A stretch of DNA of 64,000 nucleotides from Lepidostoma basale (taxonomy: Eukaryota; Arthropoda; Insecta; Trichoptera; Lepidostomatidae). This document shows positions 50,804-61,894 of this stretch, piece by piece (positions within the stretch are counted from its first letter, which is position 1; every line of letters starts with the position of its first letter). The stretch is from NCBI GenBank assembly GCA_022606425.2, contig JAHDVF020000875.1, forward strand, positions 930,001 through 994,000, written 5' to 3'. A program made the position numbers and the translations under genes. Below the pieces are notes generated by a model, which saw only the letters and a list, made by a program, of their open reading frames with translations, was not told where the DNA came from and did not search any database.

Positions 50804-51880
50804 GTGAGTTACTTATCTCTTATCAAGATCAAGTTTACAGAGTGACACCTGCTCAGATAATAATAATAGTCGCATAGCTTTTAAAAAATATATTATTTTA
50901 ATATAATATTCATAAAACTTTTCACAAACAGTATTAAACATGCATACAATTGAAAGAAAAAATCTTAATCTCGAAGCAATATTTTCCGAAATAAATATAA
51001 ATATATTATCGACACTTTTTGCAGCTAATGTGGCAGTGTCGAGAACTATTAAACGAATATAGGTACTTATGTTATATTATTATGTATGAATGTAGTAAAA
51101 TATTTGACATGTAAACATCTGAGATTTTTATCACCGCGAGTGAAAATAACTACGATATGATTAGTATAATTTGTGGACTTTTAAATTGAAATACATTGTT
51201 CTTAATATCTAGGATTTATAATGCATTCATATTCTCAAATAAAATATTGAGCAATTATTTATTTTCATTACGAAATAACCCGTGTTTCGAAGTAGGTACT
51301 TATCTACTTGATACATTTTTATTAGATCTATTGAAAATCGAACTTTCTTTTCATTTAATAGTGTCCTTTGGTACTTACCAAGTACTTAAGTTAGTAAATC
51401 ATCGATAATTTTTTTCTTGTATATGCAATTTATTTTAAATATTTTTTATATTAAAATTTGAGAGATCGTAAATCGAGAAAAATCAGTAAATAAATACATA
51501 AAAGTATCTTTATGCTTTATCGTGAAAATAAGTTATTTGGTCACTATTGCACAACCTGAAAAATAGCGATCAACCGATTAGTAATCGGTAATAAATACAT
51601 TATAACATGCCTATAGAGCAATTCATATATTAAATACAATTTAATTAATGTCGGCAAAACAGTATACCTAATAAAATAACATTTTTAACAGGAAACAAAA
51701 TATTAGTAATTTTATTTTTCGTCTATTCAAAATTGTTTTATGTAAATATAGTTCTAATATAAGTATAGTATAGTCTGGTTTCGGCATAATCGCTTACAGC
51801 GTGCACCGGTCTAAACTAGAACATAAATAATTGCAATAAAACTTAACCATTAAAAAAATAGATTATTTTGTTAAAAAAAT
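50804..51880. other. AT-rich intronic stretch, no coding exon seen
   Basis: Presumably the first intron of the gene at 50696. It contains one palindrome, ACCGATTAGTAATCGGT, at about 51575. Confidence 0.4.
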
Positions 51881-51985
51881 TACACCGAGGAAGGGCGTTT
51901 GCTGCCCGAAACATGTTTGTGAGAAGTCCAAAGACGTGTTATGAAAATATAACGTTTTTCTGAAATTATTCAAATGTTAATCTTT
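51860..51985 (+). repeat. CCGAGGA-stem-GAAAC repeat unit
   Basis: CCGAGGA at 51885, stem GGGC/GCCC, GAAACATGTTTGTGAG at 51908. A single arm of a foldback-type element. Confidence 0.5.
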
Positions 51986-51989
51986 TATA

Positions 51990-52113
51990 TAAATGGTACG
52001 ATGTATGGATGTAGAGGAATCTCGAGAGGTATGCCAGGACAGGCCAGTGTGGCGATCCATCCTCTCTGCCTACCCCTCCGGGGAAATGGCGTGATGGTTA
52101 GTTAGTTAGTTAG
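51990..52113 (+). mobile_element. TTAG-tailed LINE, diverged short 3' end
   Basis: GGTACGATGTATGGATGTAG to CTACCCCTCCGGGGAAATGG and (TTAG)n. Confidence 0.75.
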
Positions 52114-52204
52114 TTTTTAATCTTTTATAAATCTTGATATGTGTTTTTATATTGTCGATATTAATTATTGATTTTATTAAACAGTGCTGTAAAACTTCTT
52201 ATTA

Positions 52205-52390
52205 TGTATTTATTTATTGGTGAAAACATCGTTTTTTACGTATATTATTTTATTATGGGTGACATATTTTGCTTTTAAGGGGATTATCAAATGTTTTTTT
52301 TTTTCATTTTATAATTGGATAATTTCCTAGCAGTGTAATCATGCCACTCTCATTAAATATAGTGAAGCTTCTAGAAATCTTTGATTAATT
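52205..52390. mobile_element. Foldback family A, decayed
   Basis: GGTGAAAACATCG, TATGGGTGACATATTTTGCT, ATTATCAAATG and GTGAAGCTTCTAGAAATC. Confidence 0.5.
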
Positions 52391-52489
52391 ATAAATATAT
52401 AATAAAAAAAACTTTACTTTACTTTAACTTCAACTTATTTTTTTGCACACGTGTCTTTGATATATCGTAAACGCAGCATGCAGGTTATA

Positions 52490-52715
52490 TACTCCGTTGA
52501 AGAGTGTAAGCAGATAAACGGACTGGGAACAGCTGGCAAACGAAATGGCGGAGTGCTGAAGAGTCATCGCTGCATGCCAGGGGACGGAAAGGCAGAGAAG
52601 ACGAGGTCTAACCGCAGGGGCAGAATATTCTTGTCCCGAATGTGATAGTCTGTCTGTCCAAAATATGACAATATAGCCACACGAGGTGGCACAGAAGGCA
52701 AACCATTTTAGTGTT
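52490..52715 (+). mobile_element. LINE C-terminal fragment with zinc-finger-like end
   Basis: Read in the right frame: WEQLANEMAEC, then TERQRRRGLTAGAEYSCPEC. This resembles the C-terminal C2H2-like end of RTE-type LINE proteins. Frames broken. Confidence 0.5.
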
Positions 52716-53189
52716 CCTTATGCTCGTATGACTCACGGGCAAAGTGTATTATTGTTACGCAAAGTCGTAAACGTCATTTTTACCGTTCTATAGACGTAAA
52801 TTATTTTCGGTTGATTTAACAGTACAAACTTAGCTATACTATCCTTAACATGCAAACTGATAATTTACCCACATAGTTAATTGTCATTAGAACACAAGCA
52901 GAAATGTGGAAGTTTTGTATTGAATGAACTACTAAATAGGTTAAAATGCTGGTGAGAGCGTTTCTATTTAAATGTGATGTCAATACAAAGACAACTCAGC
53001 CATCGTGTCAGTGTTTCATGTTTCATCAGTTAGTGTTTCATCAATATATAACCTTGTTATGTTTACAAATAATGGGCGAGTGGAGAGATAGGTATATTGA
53101 AAGAAGGGTTGGGGCAGGCATCAAAGTGAACTTAAACTACGGGCGTTAAAGTTGTCATCGCAAACAAAAGGCTATGCAAAAAGCTATGA

Positions 53190-53272
53190 TGGCAGTGCGC
53201 AATGGTGTTATTGTACATACCCTTATGTGTTGAAGTGAAGCATGTAACTGGCAAAAGAAGGATGAAAATATG
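53190..53272 (+). mobile_element. TTAG-family LINE 5' scrap
   Basis: GCAGTGCGCAATGGTGTTAT and GTAACTGGCAAAAGAAGGAT (the NGV...W-WQKK region). Confidence 0.65.
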
Positions 53273-53335
53273 TATATATTTTATATTTGATTAAAAAAAA
53301 TTCAAAACCCTAAAATATTATAATACTAATAACAA

Positions 53336-53565
53336 GCATATTTCTTTTTTTTATACACTTTGTTTATACAACATTTAAAAAAAAATTAAATTACATAGAC
53401 ATGTTTCGGAAAACCAGTCCTTCTTCAGTGAAACAACAATTTTATAATATTTTAAATATGTATTTTTATAATATGTATCAAGAAGGACTGGTTGTCCGAA
53501 ACATGTCTGTGTAATTAAAAAAAAATTAAGTGTTGTATAAACAAAGTGTATATAAAATTAAAAAA
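53336..53565. mobile_element. Foldback element, family B (short)
   Basis: TACACTTTGTTTATACAACA and TGTTGTATAAACAAAGTGTA ends. The inner arms are ACATGTTTCGGAAAACCAGT and ACTGGTTGTCCGAAACATGT. Confidence 0.75.
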
Positions 53566-53636
53566 AGAGAAATAAAGCAATTACAACACAAAGTATGGCG
53601 AATATAGAAGAAACAAGTATATTGTTTGTTTATCCA

Positions 53637-53928
53637 ACATATGCTTTTGTATGAAAGCGAAGCATGGAACTGGCAAGGGAAGGATGAGAGCAGAATAAAT
53701 TCGGTAGAGATGAGATCCCTTAAACGTACGTGTGGAAAACGTGGCACGATCAAACAAATCAAATTATTAAATGTCGGCCACGTGAGGAGTCGGAGAAATC
53801 GACGTGTGTGCATGACACGATGTATAAATGTTGAGGAATCGAGAGAATTATGTCAGGAAAGACTAGTATAGCGGTCTATTATTTTTGCCTACCCATTCGT
53901 GGAGACGGCGTGATGGTTAGTTAGTTAT
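53637..53928 (+). mobile_element. TTAG-tailed LINE with internal deletion
   Basis: YESEAWNWQGKDESRINSVE runs into MRSLKRTCGK, then by deletion into RGTIKQIKLLNVGHVRSRRN and the tail. Confidence 0.8.
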
Positions 53929-53957
53929 TTTCTAAAGTTATTGATGTTAGTGTTTTT

Positions 53958-54130
53958 TTTTAACAAACAAATCATCTCGCTGTTTCTCCGCAGGGGTAGG
54001 CAGAGAGAATGGACCGCCTCACTACTCTATCCTGGAAAACCTCTCTAGCTTCCTCCACATTCATACAACGAGTCATACACGCACGTCGATTCCTCCGACT
54101 TCTAACATGACCAACTTTTAAAATTAGATT
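53958..54130 (-). mobile_element. TTAG-family LINE, diverged, inverted
   Basis: TCTCCGCAGGGGTAGGCAGA and CTTCCTCCACATTCATACAA. Confidence 0.65.
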
Positions 54131-54132
54131 TT

Positions 54133-54758
54133 TTTTTTTAAATATTGCTTATAAGTGGCTTCAAATATTTTTATAGATAAAATACACATTATTCTTTTTG
54201 GTATTGTGATCCCAGCGCCACACGAGTAGGTACTTATCGATTTATGTATAAATAAGAATGACACGACATGTGTGCCCTTAATTTTAGGAGCTTAGTAGAG
54301 CGGGGTGGTTTACATTCCGAACACGATAATGAACCAAATAATTTAAAATCGATATTTTCTTTTATGTTTGAATTTTAAAGAACACGAAAATTACCTGTCC
54401 GTTTTGTGGTGTAATAGATTCTTACTATAATATTCTTTCATTCGAATTATAAACATGAAGCATTTGAATATCGTACTGCTTGATATCTAAAGCGCGACAA
54501 TCCGGGTAGGGTTATTCTACCATTGACTCTATTAAACATTAAATACTTATTTTTAATTAACTGTTTTAATTAATTAAAATATATTGCGATTTTTACATCT
54601 CATTTTATATCTCATTATCAAACTGTCTGATGGTATACCAGTACATGTACTGTTGCGTCTACAAATAATTTATTTTTCAATTTCTTCCCGAATACTGAAC
54701 GATACCGGCATCTGTGAACCATTTGTCACAAATATTCCAAGTTTTAGCAATGTAACTA
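54133..54758. other. AT-rich stretch, nothing recognised
   Basis: No coding exon or assigned repeat. Confidence 0.35.
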
Positions 54759-54759
54759 T

Positions 54760-55245
54760 AGGGTGTTTTTTTAGAGGCATTCAATACATATTCATAATGA
54801 AAATAAAACATATTAATATAATGTGAATGTCTTTGATATTGACTTTATTGAATACATCATTATATGCCATTATTGTTTAAATATGATTTCGGGCATACGA
54901 GCGCCACGGCTAGCTCGAATGAAGCGCAATCGTGAAATCCAATTTTCGACAATTGTCGTCTTTGTGGATGCGTATTATCCAGTAGAGTGTACGTGGTACG
55001 AAAACGATCCATGGTCTTCCGAATAACTTGCCCGGATGGACAATCATGTCAACCGTAAAATGGACGTAGTGCACGATAAGTTTGGCGAACCGAACCATGA
55101 TTTTCAAAATAAATTTGCACAATTTGCAAGCGCTGTTCTGACGTCAATCTATTATGGTGAAATCGCAAAACTTGCTGACTACAAATCAACTGTCAACTGT
55201 CAAATTGACAGTCTGTAGAAACAATGTTGCCAGTTTAAAAACCAA
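54760..55245 (-). mobile_element. Mariner-type MITE, second copy, one end lost
   Basis: Begins TATAGGGTGTTTTTTTAGAG and follows 30095-30562 closely, including the inverse of HNRPS...TMDRFRTTY, but the far terminal repeat after TTTAAAAACCAAAC is missing. Confidence 0.8.
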
Positions 55246-55254
55246 ACTAATACT

Positions 55255-55730
55255 GACGGAGCAATTCACATTTTAAATATTCCGTGACGTCATCACTCTC
55301 GTGTTGCCTATCAACCATTTGATATTAGTTTGCGATTTATTTGTAATTTAACAATAAAAATAAAGTGATTGATGATTAGATGATTTTATGTGAAAAGAAA
55401 AAGAAGATTTTTTACTTCTCATTTATCTCTCTTAAATTAATGATCTGTTCTGACAGACCGATGGTTGACTAATTATAAAAAAGCATGTAGTTTTTCCCTT
55501 TAAATCGCTTAATATTGATTTTTTTCGTTGTAGTTCTTAAGTAAAAATTAATTGTAATTTCGTATTCCATGATTTGACATTGGATTCTTATATTTTGTTG
55601 AGTTAAAAAAAAACTCACTGCTGGACGGGTTAATGTTTTTATTTATTTATTCGATTTTTTAAATTTTGGCCCATCTATAATTATCACACTAGGCAAGCCT
55701 GTACTGTGAAAATTATTCACAATAATGATA
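55255..55730. other. AT-rich stretch, nothing recognised
   Basis: No coding exon or assigned repeat. Confidence 0.35.
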
Positions 55731-55732
55731 TT

Positions 55733-55785
55733 TATCTTCTTCTTCTTTTAATAGATCTGACGATCTGTGACACAGAAATATTATA
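55733..55785 (-). mobile_element. GAA-tailed LINE end scrap
   Basis: TCTTCTTCTTCTTTTAATAG, then ATCTGACGATCTGTGACACA. Identical to the low end of 29150-29560. Confidence 0.65.
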
Positions 55786-55827
55786 ATTAAATATTGTTTT
55801 AAGATAAAACAAATAATGTTAATGTGT

Positions 55828-56225
55828 CCTACGTTTGAAAGTGAAACATGAAATTGGCAAAAAAATTATAAAAATTAAATCAATTTGATGGGATGTGAGT
55901 TCTCTTAGGAAAAGTAGTGAACCTTTAAAGGTATAACTTTATATGGTATGAATGCAGATATTAGAGGTAAAAGTAGTGCAAACGAAAGTCTCATAACAAA
56001 ATGGAAATAATGAATTTAAACATATTATGGAATAAAGTATTACATTGATGTGAATGGAGGATGATATCGACGCAGATCGGCGAAGACGTGGCATTATCTA
56101 ATTAAATAATATTTTATTTTTCGTAAAAATGGACGTTCGTGCATAACAATATGTAAGAATGTTGATGATTCTAAAAAAGTTTATTTAGATAGAACATTGT
56201 GGCGGTCCACCCTTTCAGTCCCCCC
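55828..56225 (+). mobile_element. TTAG-family LINE, strongly decayed
   Basis: GAAACATGAAATTGGCAAAA through GTTCGTGCATAACAATATGT to ACATTGTGGCGGTCCACCC. No tail. Confidence 0.55.
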
Positions 56226-56324
56226 TTTTGATGTTGTTAGAAGTTAATTGTAAATAGGAATGATTCTGGTCGTGTACATGTACCCTTTGCCACATGATTA
56301 GATGCTAAGTCTAACCCATAGTCT

Positions 56325-56595
56325 ACTTTGTTTTTAACCGGCGCTACAACCCTTGGTGGGTCTTGGCCTCCTCCAAGAAACGTCTCCATCCCGTCCTGTC
56401 TCTGGCCGCCACCTCCCAGTCTTGCTGCTCCAGGACCCGACAGTCTGCCACGGCACCATCCAGCCATCGCAGTCTCGGCCTACCGATGCTTCTTCGCCCT
56501 GCTGGATTGTCATACAACACTCTTTTGGGGGGCTCCAGATCTTCCATGCAGTGCAAGTGCCCTACCCAGCGCAGTCCGTTAATCTTGCTCACTGA
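56325..56595 (-). mobile_element. LINE C-terminal fragment, 82 open codons
   Basis: The minus frame from 56592 reads MSKINGLRWVGHLHCMEDLE, PAGRRSIGRPRLRWLDGAV, then WEVAARDRTGWRRFLEEAK and a stop. Confidence 0.75.
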
Positions 56596-56784
56596 ACAAC
56601 TAAACCCATAGTCTACTACTGGAATAAAAAGTAATATAATTCAATAGATTGTGTGAATGAATTATCAAGCGTTTTTTTCCGAAATTTTCTTCCATAATAA
56701 AAATCAATATATCCTATAAATTTAAAGCTAATATTGTAGATTTTGACAGTTAAAAATGTGTTGTAATTATATTATTCGAAAACG

Positions 56785-57395
56785 AAAAAAAAACGAGAAG
56801 TCTCCGTACGCCAGGAGGAAATTGAACAGGTGGACCTATTCAGATATCTCGGAAGCGAAGTAACCAGCTCTAATGACCTCCCCAGAGAAGTAAGGTCACA
56901 GGTGGATAGGGCTGCAGCGGTTGCAGGCTGCCTGAAAGATGTCATATGGAGAAACAAGGACATGAGGACTGACAGCAAGGTACGCATCTATAAGACCCGT
57001 GTGCGACCAATCCTCACATATGTCATTGAATCGAGGGCAGACACTGTCAAGACAAAGAGCATGCTCAGGACAACCGAGATGAAAACACTCCGCGCTATAG
57101 CTGGCAAGACCCTACGTGATCGAGTTGGGAATACAGCAATCCGAGAAATCTGCGAGGTCGAAGATGTGGTCAGATGGGGACGTCAAAGACGGCGATACTG
57201 GCATCAACACGTAGAAAGGATGAGCTCAAATAGGATACCACACATAGCTCTCCATGGAACGCCAATCGGACAACGCCGACCAGGAAGATCCCCGAAACGG
57301 TGGAGAGAAAGCTGGAGTTCAGCGTCTCAAGAGAACCCGCCTGAAATAACAGACTCCTGAGTCTACCAAAAGTGAAGAAGAAGAAGAAGAAGAAT
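56785..57395 (+). mobile_element. LINE C-terminal fragment, about 190 open codons
   Basis: EVSVRQEEIEQVDLFRYLGS, then YKTRVRPILTYVIESRADTV, TEMKTLRAIAGKTLRDRVGN, RQRRRYWHQHVERM and GRSPKRWRESWSSASQE, to a stop at 57360 and a (GAA)n tail. Intact frame, so a relatively young copy of the family at 27365, 28375 and 29150. No RT domain. Confidence 0.82.
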
Positions 57396-57599
57396 ATAAA
57401 ACTGTTTTAGAATATAAGGTACAAAATCCCATTCAAGATAGCATAATTCATTTTAGATCACCGTATATTCATTTACAAAATTAAATACAGGCTATCAAAA
57501 ATATTACTACGGGGGTAAATGACCTCTTTCAGCCCGTCTAGTAATTTGATACGTACACAAGTATAGACGCTGTGTGGGCACCTATGTAGCTGAATAGGT

Positions 57600-57900
57600 A
57601 CTTGGTGTAAAAATACATCATTGTTTCCATGGCTGGTAAATTTGAATGCCATCGATCAAATATTTTGACGCGGGGGGTAGGGTTGGGGTGGCGGTGTTTC
57701 CACGTCGGCTGTCACGAATTGTGGTGCCTACCTTAAGGAAATTTATTGCTGGGAAATTTATTCCAACGCGGGCGCATGCGCCGGTTACGGGCAGCGCTTT
57801 CCAATCCATCCCTCAATAGAACATTTTCCGGTGCGTCCAATTTTACTTTATTTCGGTTGCGTTGTTCCTATTGTTTCTTTATCTGTATTTTAACATTGTT
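57600..57900 (+). promoter_or_regulatory. GC-rich promoter-like block with NRF-1-like palindrome
   Basis: GGCGCATGCGCC at 57771-57782 is a perfect palindrome that contains the NRF-1 core GCGCATGCGC. Surrounding sequence is CpG-rich in an AT-rich setting. No coding exon was found beside it. Confidence 0.4.
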
Positions 57901-58077
57901 TTCTGTATCAGAAATTAAATCGAGAATATGCATTCGATATTTGTCAATATATGTATGTATACTCGTATTTTATTAGAATAATAATAAAATTTAGTTAAAT
58001 ATTACTGAAAATATGATTATATTACTGTAAAATGATTATAATTACTGAAAAATGACAACTATTCGATAAAATTAACT

Positions 58078-58575
58078 AAACTAATTAACCATCACGCCGT
58101 CTCCCCGAAGGGGTAGGCAGAAATAATGGACTGCCACACTTTCCTTTCCTGAAATATTTCTCTCGCTTCCTCAACATTCATACATCGTGTCATGCATGCG
58201 CGTCAATTTCTCTGACTCCTCACATGGTCGAAATTCAATATTTGATTTATTTGATCGTGCCACGTTTTCCTCGGTCTTCTTCTATTTCTGGTTCCATTTA
58301 CATCGTTAACATATTTTTTTTTACCATTCTTTCTTCATTTATTCTTTCCATATGTCCAAACTATCTTAATGATCCTTTCATTATTTTGTTCATAACATCA
58401 TCATTCGCACCGCATTCACTTCTTATATTTTCATTCGACACTCTTATCATACACAGAGTATCTATACATTCGTCTAAGAGATCTCATTTCTACTGCATTT
58501 ATTCTATTTTCATCCTTCTTTTGCCAGTTCCATGCTTCGCTTCCATACATAAGGTCGGTAGAAGAACACCATTGG
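58078..58575 (-). mobile_element. TTAG-tailed LINE, near-complete C-terminal copy
   Basis: Tail AACTAATTAACC to CATACATAAGGTCGGTAGAA. The minus strand covers YGSEAW to the stop with a few indels. Confidence 0.85.
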
Positions 58576-58679
58576 TTAAATTAAATCAATTATTATTATT
58601 TCTAAAAATGACAACAAACTATTAAATAAAATTATGAAAAAGAAAAAAAAAATAATCGCAAAATTTTCGATAAATTTTA

Positions 58680-58835
58680 TTTATTTATTGTTTCTTGAAA
58701 TATAATGAACTCCATATTAATACTCGTGCAATATCTATCATTTGATAATGCCTTTGCAATGCTAAACATGTTATTCCCATAAAATATAATAAAAGTTACA
58801 GAAAACGGACGTTTTCATTTGTATTAATTAAAAAA
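58680..58835. mobile_element. Foldback family A, left arm deleted
   Basis: TTATTGTTTCTTGAAATATA, then CATTTGATAATGCCTTTGCA and GAAAACGGACGTTTTCATTT. Confidence 0.6.
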
Positions 58836-58839
58836 ATCA

Positions 58840-59330
58840 TGTGTAGTTTTTTTCGCTTTTCACTGTACGTGTTTTTGTTTCGTTGGAGAGGATCGCGACT
58901 CTATTTTGACAACCACTTCCCCTCGGGCACAGTTCTCCTTCGTCACTCTTGCAGATCAATAACCGTCTCGCCGGCTCCGTGTGCCGCGGTGCCGCGTGCC
59001 CTGTCCGTGTGTGCCGCATCAGACCACCGTCTGATCATAGACTGACGACGCTCAATCCGTCTCCGGCGACTGCCCGAGGGATAAGACTCCACCAGGTCGG
59101 GCCGCGTACCTATTCCGCGGACAGGTTAACCTATCTATCGGGTATCCGCCGTCCGTAGACCCGCTGGCGCCGCGGTTCGCGAGGGCAGAGTGGAAAAACT
59201 AAAAGAAACGTTAGTGGATGGTTTATTAAAAGTAATGACATCATTTTAGTGACTAAACGATCGGAATAAGACGGGAGCGTGCATTTTAGTGAAGTGAGTG
59301 CTTAAATTCGGGCCGCTTGCTATACGGATA
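58840..59330 (+). promoter_or_regulatory. GC-rich candidate promoter and non-coding first exon
   Basis: About 350 bp of high GC (GTGCCGCGGTGCCGCGTGCC) amid AT-rich DNA, with no start codon leading to a long frame and several short upstream frames. It reads like a CpG-type promoter with 5' UTR, direction uncertain. An LTR is the alternative. Confidence 0.4.
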
Positions 59331-59965
59331 GTCCATTGTGTCAGTGTGTTTATTTATTTAATTTTGTATAATTTTATAGTAACCATTTTATCTACACAAT
59401 TTTATTAAAACAACTTATTTAAATTATCGATTAACGCAAAAAATAATCAAATGTTAATTAATTAATATATATTGAAGAGATTTTACTACATATTAGGGAT
59501 GATATTATTACAACTGCGCAATTGTAGGTTATTATTTTTACGTTAGACGAATTTTTAAGAATATTGTTATACTTCTTGTTTATGGTCTGATAACAATTGT
59601 AAACAAATAAGTAAAAAAAAACAAAGTACTTATTTAAGTATCTTCTCGTACGGGTTTCGCTCGAATTAAATTATCTTCAGTGCAATTGTTGAATAACATT
59701 CACTGTACTTTTTCTAGTATTAAAGAAATTTACTACACGTATTTTTTTTATAATTATATAATGTAAATTATATTTATTATTCTATTATTTTATTGATTAT
59801 TATTTTCTGATTTTTTCGTTTCTTCCATTAATAACTCTTACTAAATAAGATTTCTACACAGATTTTTTTGTGTATATATTTTGGACAAAACAGGTTATAG
59901 ACGTCTTTGCTCTCGAATATAAATATGATTAATGTTTTAAATGTTTTTTTTATACATTTTTTAAA
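59331..59965. other. AT-rich stretch, nothing recognised
   Basis: No coding signal or repeat assigned. Confidence 0.35.
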
Positions 59966-59969
59966 AAAA

Positions 59970-60375
59970 CTAACTAACTAACCATCACGCCGTCTCCCCG
60001 AAGGGGTAGACAGAAAGAATGGACTGCCACACTTTTCTTTCCTGACATATTTCTCTCGCTTCCTCAACATCTATACATCGTGTCATGCACGCGCGTCGAT
60101 TTCTCTGACTCCTCACATGGCCGACATTCAATATTTGATTTATTTGATCATGCCACGTTTTCCTCGGTCTTCCTCTATTTCTGGTTCCATTTACATCATT
60201 AACATATAACTTTTTTTACCATTCTTTCTTCATTAATTATTTCCATATGTCCAAACCATCTTAATGATCCTTTCATTATTTTGTTCATAACATCATCATT
60301 CGCACCGCATTCACTTATTATATTTTCATTCGACACTATCATACACAGAGTATCCACACATTCGTCTAAGAGATT
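59970..60375 (-). mobile_element. TTAG-tailed LINE 3' copy
   Basis: Tail AACTAACTAACCATCACGCC to CACACATTCGTCTAAGAGAT. Only scattered indels. Confidence 0.85.
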
Positions 60376-60924
60376 ATAATTTTTATCAATTAAAATATTT
60401 GAAATATGCTTTTGGTCAGTTTATGTACCGTGTCTTTTGATTTCTTTTGTTAGAAATAGTATTAACTACAGAATTTGGTTTGCTTCTTAATTGAGTTATT
60501 TATGATCTCACCTATTACTCAAAATATCTAAAAATACACTTTCGTATTGGCCCGGCATTGTTTGAGTCATGTTTCAAAACTTGAAATTGATTTCGTATCT
60601 CTGATATTCGCGTCAGTAAATGGAAATACTGGTTATAAAAAGCTTTCGTCCTTGCCTCGAGATGAAAAGGATAGCGGATACATACCTTCATACATTATAT
60701 TTTGCGTGCGCTCTCCTTTGCCATCCGCCGATGAACGTTTATTCTGTGTTCATTTGCTTGGCTGGGTACTTATTAATAACTGTATTTAACGTTGAGACAT
60801 TCATGGCCGAATTGCATTTAAACTTGTTTCAAGCATTTTCATACGATTGTTTACCTATTCATATGTATCTAAGAGTATTTGGAAAGCAGTGTAAATGAGT
60901 ACATTTTATTTCATGATTTAATTG

Positions 60925-61062
60925 TATCTCAATAGAGACGAAGATGCAAATTGGAAACTGAATATGGTTGATCAAGGTGTTTACAGGACTTATGACCTGT
61001 CATTGGTTGGGTTAAGCGCACGCTTTATGTAATTACAACATTCCCCATTCCACATTTTCTTT
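60925..61062 (+). repeat. Dispersed repeat shared with 31073-31235
   Basis: TTGTATCTCAATAGAGACGA, TTACAGGACTTATGACCTGT and CATTCCCCATTCC match, opposite orientation. Confidence 0.65.
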
Positions 61063-61424
61063 TATGACCATGTATGACAAATTTTTGGAAGTTGTTTATA
61101 TGTTAAAGTCGTATGGAAGATTTCACATGTCAGTTTCAATGTGCCATCTATGAAGATTTTGATTACATATGTTAATCTTTTTAAGATTACTCTATATATA
61201 ATCTACATACTAACGCCATCTATGGAGATTTATGTTTATTAAGCATTAATTATTTCATCTATATTCGCCATCACTGTGTGTTGTAGATTCGTATTTTAAT
61301 AACTTTGGAAATGCATTTTATATTCACAATATTTTATTACACAAACATGGAGTAAATTCGATTTTAACTGCATATAACAGGTATGTTAGTTTCATTTAGC
61401 TTTTCTAATTAATTGGTAATATAA

Positions 61425-61615
61425 TATCTTCTTCTTCTTCTTCTTTATATTGAACTTGCAATCTGTTTAGACAGGTACTGTGATGAAGACGTCTAGCTTT
61501 ATCTCCGCCTCTTTGGTAGTCGTCCGGATGGTCGATGGCCAATGACACATCCATATAATAACATTTGTCTTTATTCAATACCAGAGTGGTATATCTATGG
61601 GCTAAGCTCAATACA
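61425..61615 (-). mobile_element. LINE tail fragment
   Basis: A (TTC)n run, then a minus-strand frame with HRYTTLVLNKDKCYYMDVSL and DDYQRGGDKARRLHHST. GAA-tailed type. Confidence 0.55.
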
Positions 61616-61674
61616 ACTTGACATTTTAATGTTTTTCATACTTATTTTAAAACGCAATAGCAACAGTTTTACTT

Positions 61675-61815
61675 AATGGATTCCATTCAAACTACTCTCA
61701 AAACCTTCCCGGGACCAATAAGAACAAACTGTGATGTATTCAGCGAAATCGGTTCAGTAATTTTCGAGAAAATTGAAGACGGACAGACAAACCTTAATTT
61801 TTTTATATAGATAGA
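61675..61815 (+). repeat. Common insect TE end
   Basis: GCGAAATCGGTTCAGTAATT and GAAGACGGACAGACAAACCT, then TTTTTTATATAGATAGATT. This kind of terminus is familiar from lepidopteran repeats (from memory). Confidence 0.5.
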
Positions 61816-61894
61816 TTAATGTTGAATTAAATATTCATAATTTCTTCTTTTTTCGCCATACTTTGTGTTGTAGATGTTTTATTTGTCTTTTAAT

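Noticed and set aside
52946..53149. Second exon of the gene at 50696
   Set aside because: No acceptor-donor pair in phase and the translation looks random.
56328..56611. Plus-strand ORFs of 80-84 codons
   Set aside because: Antisense shadows of the minus-strand LINE frame at 56344-56592.
56830..57360. 176-codon host protein gene
   Set aside because: Same reasoning: LINE blocks (LTYVIESRADT, RDRVGN, GRSPKRW) and a (GAA)n tail.
58839..59158. Plus-strand ORFs of 68-69 codons in the GC island
   Set aside because: Several overlapping frames open only because of base composition; none has motifs or a splice donor in phase.
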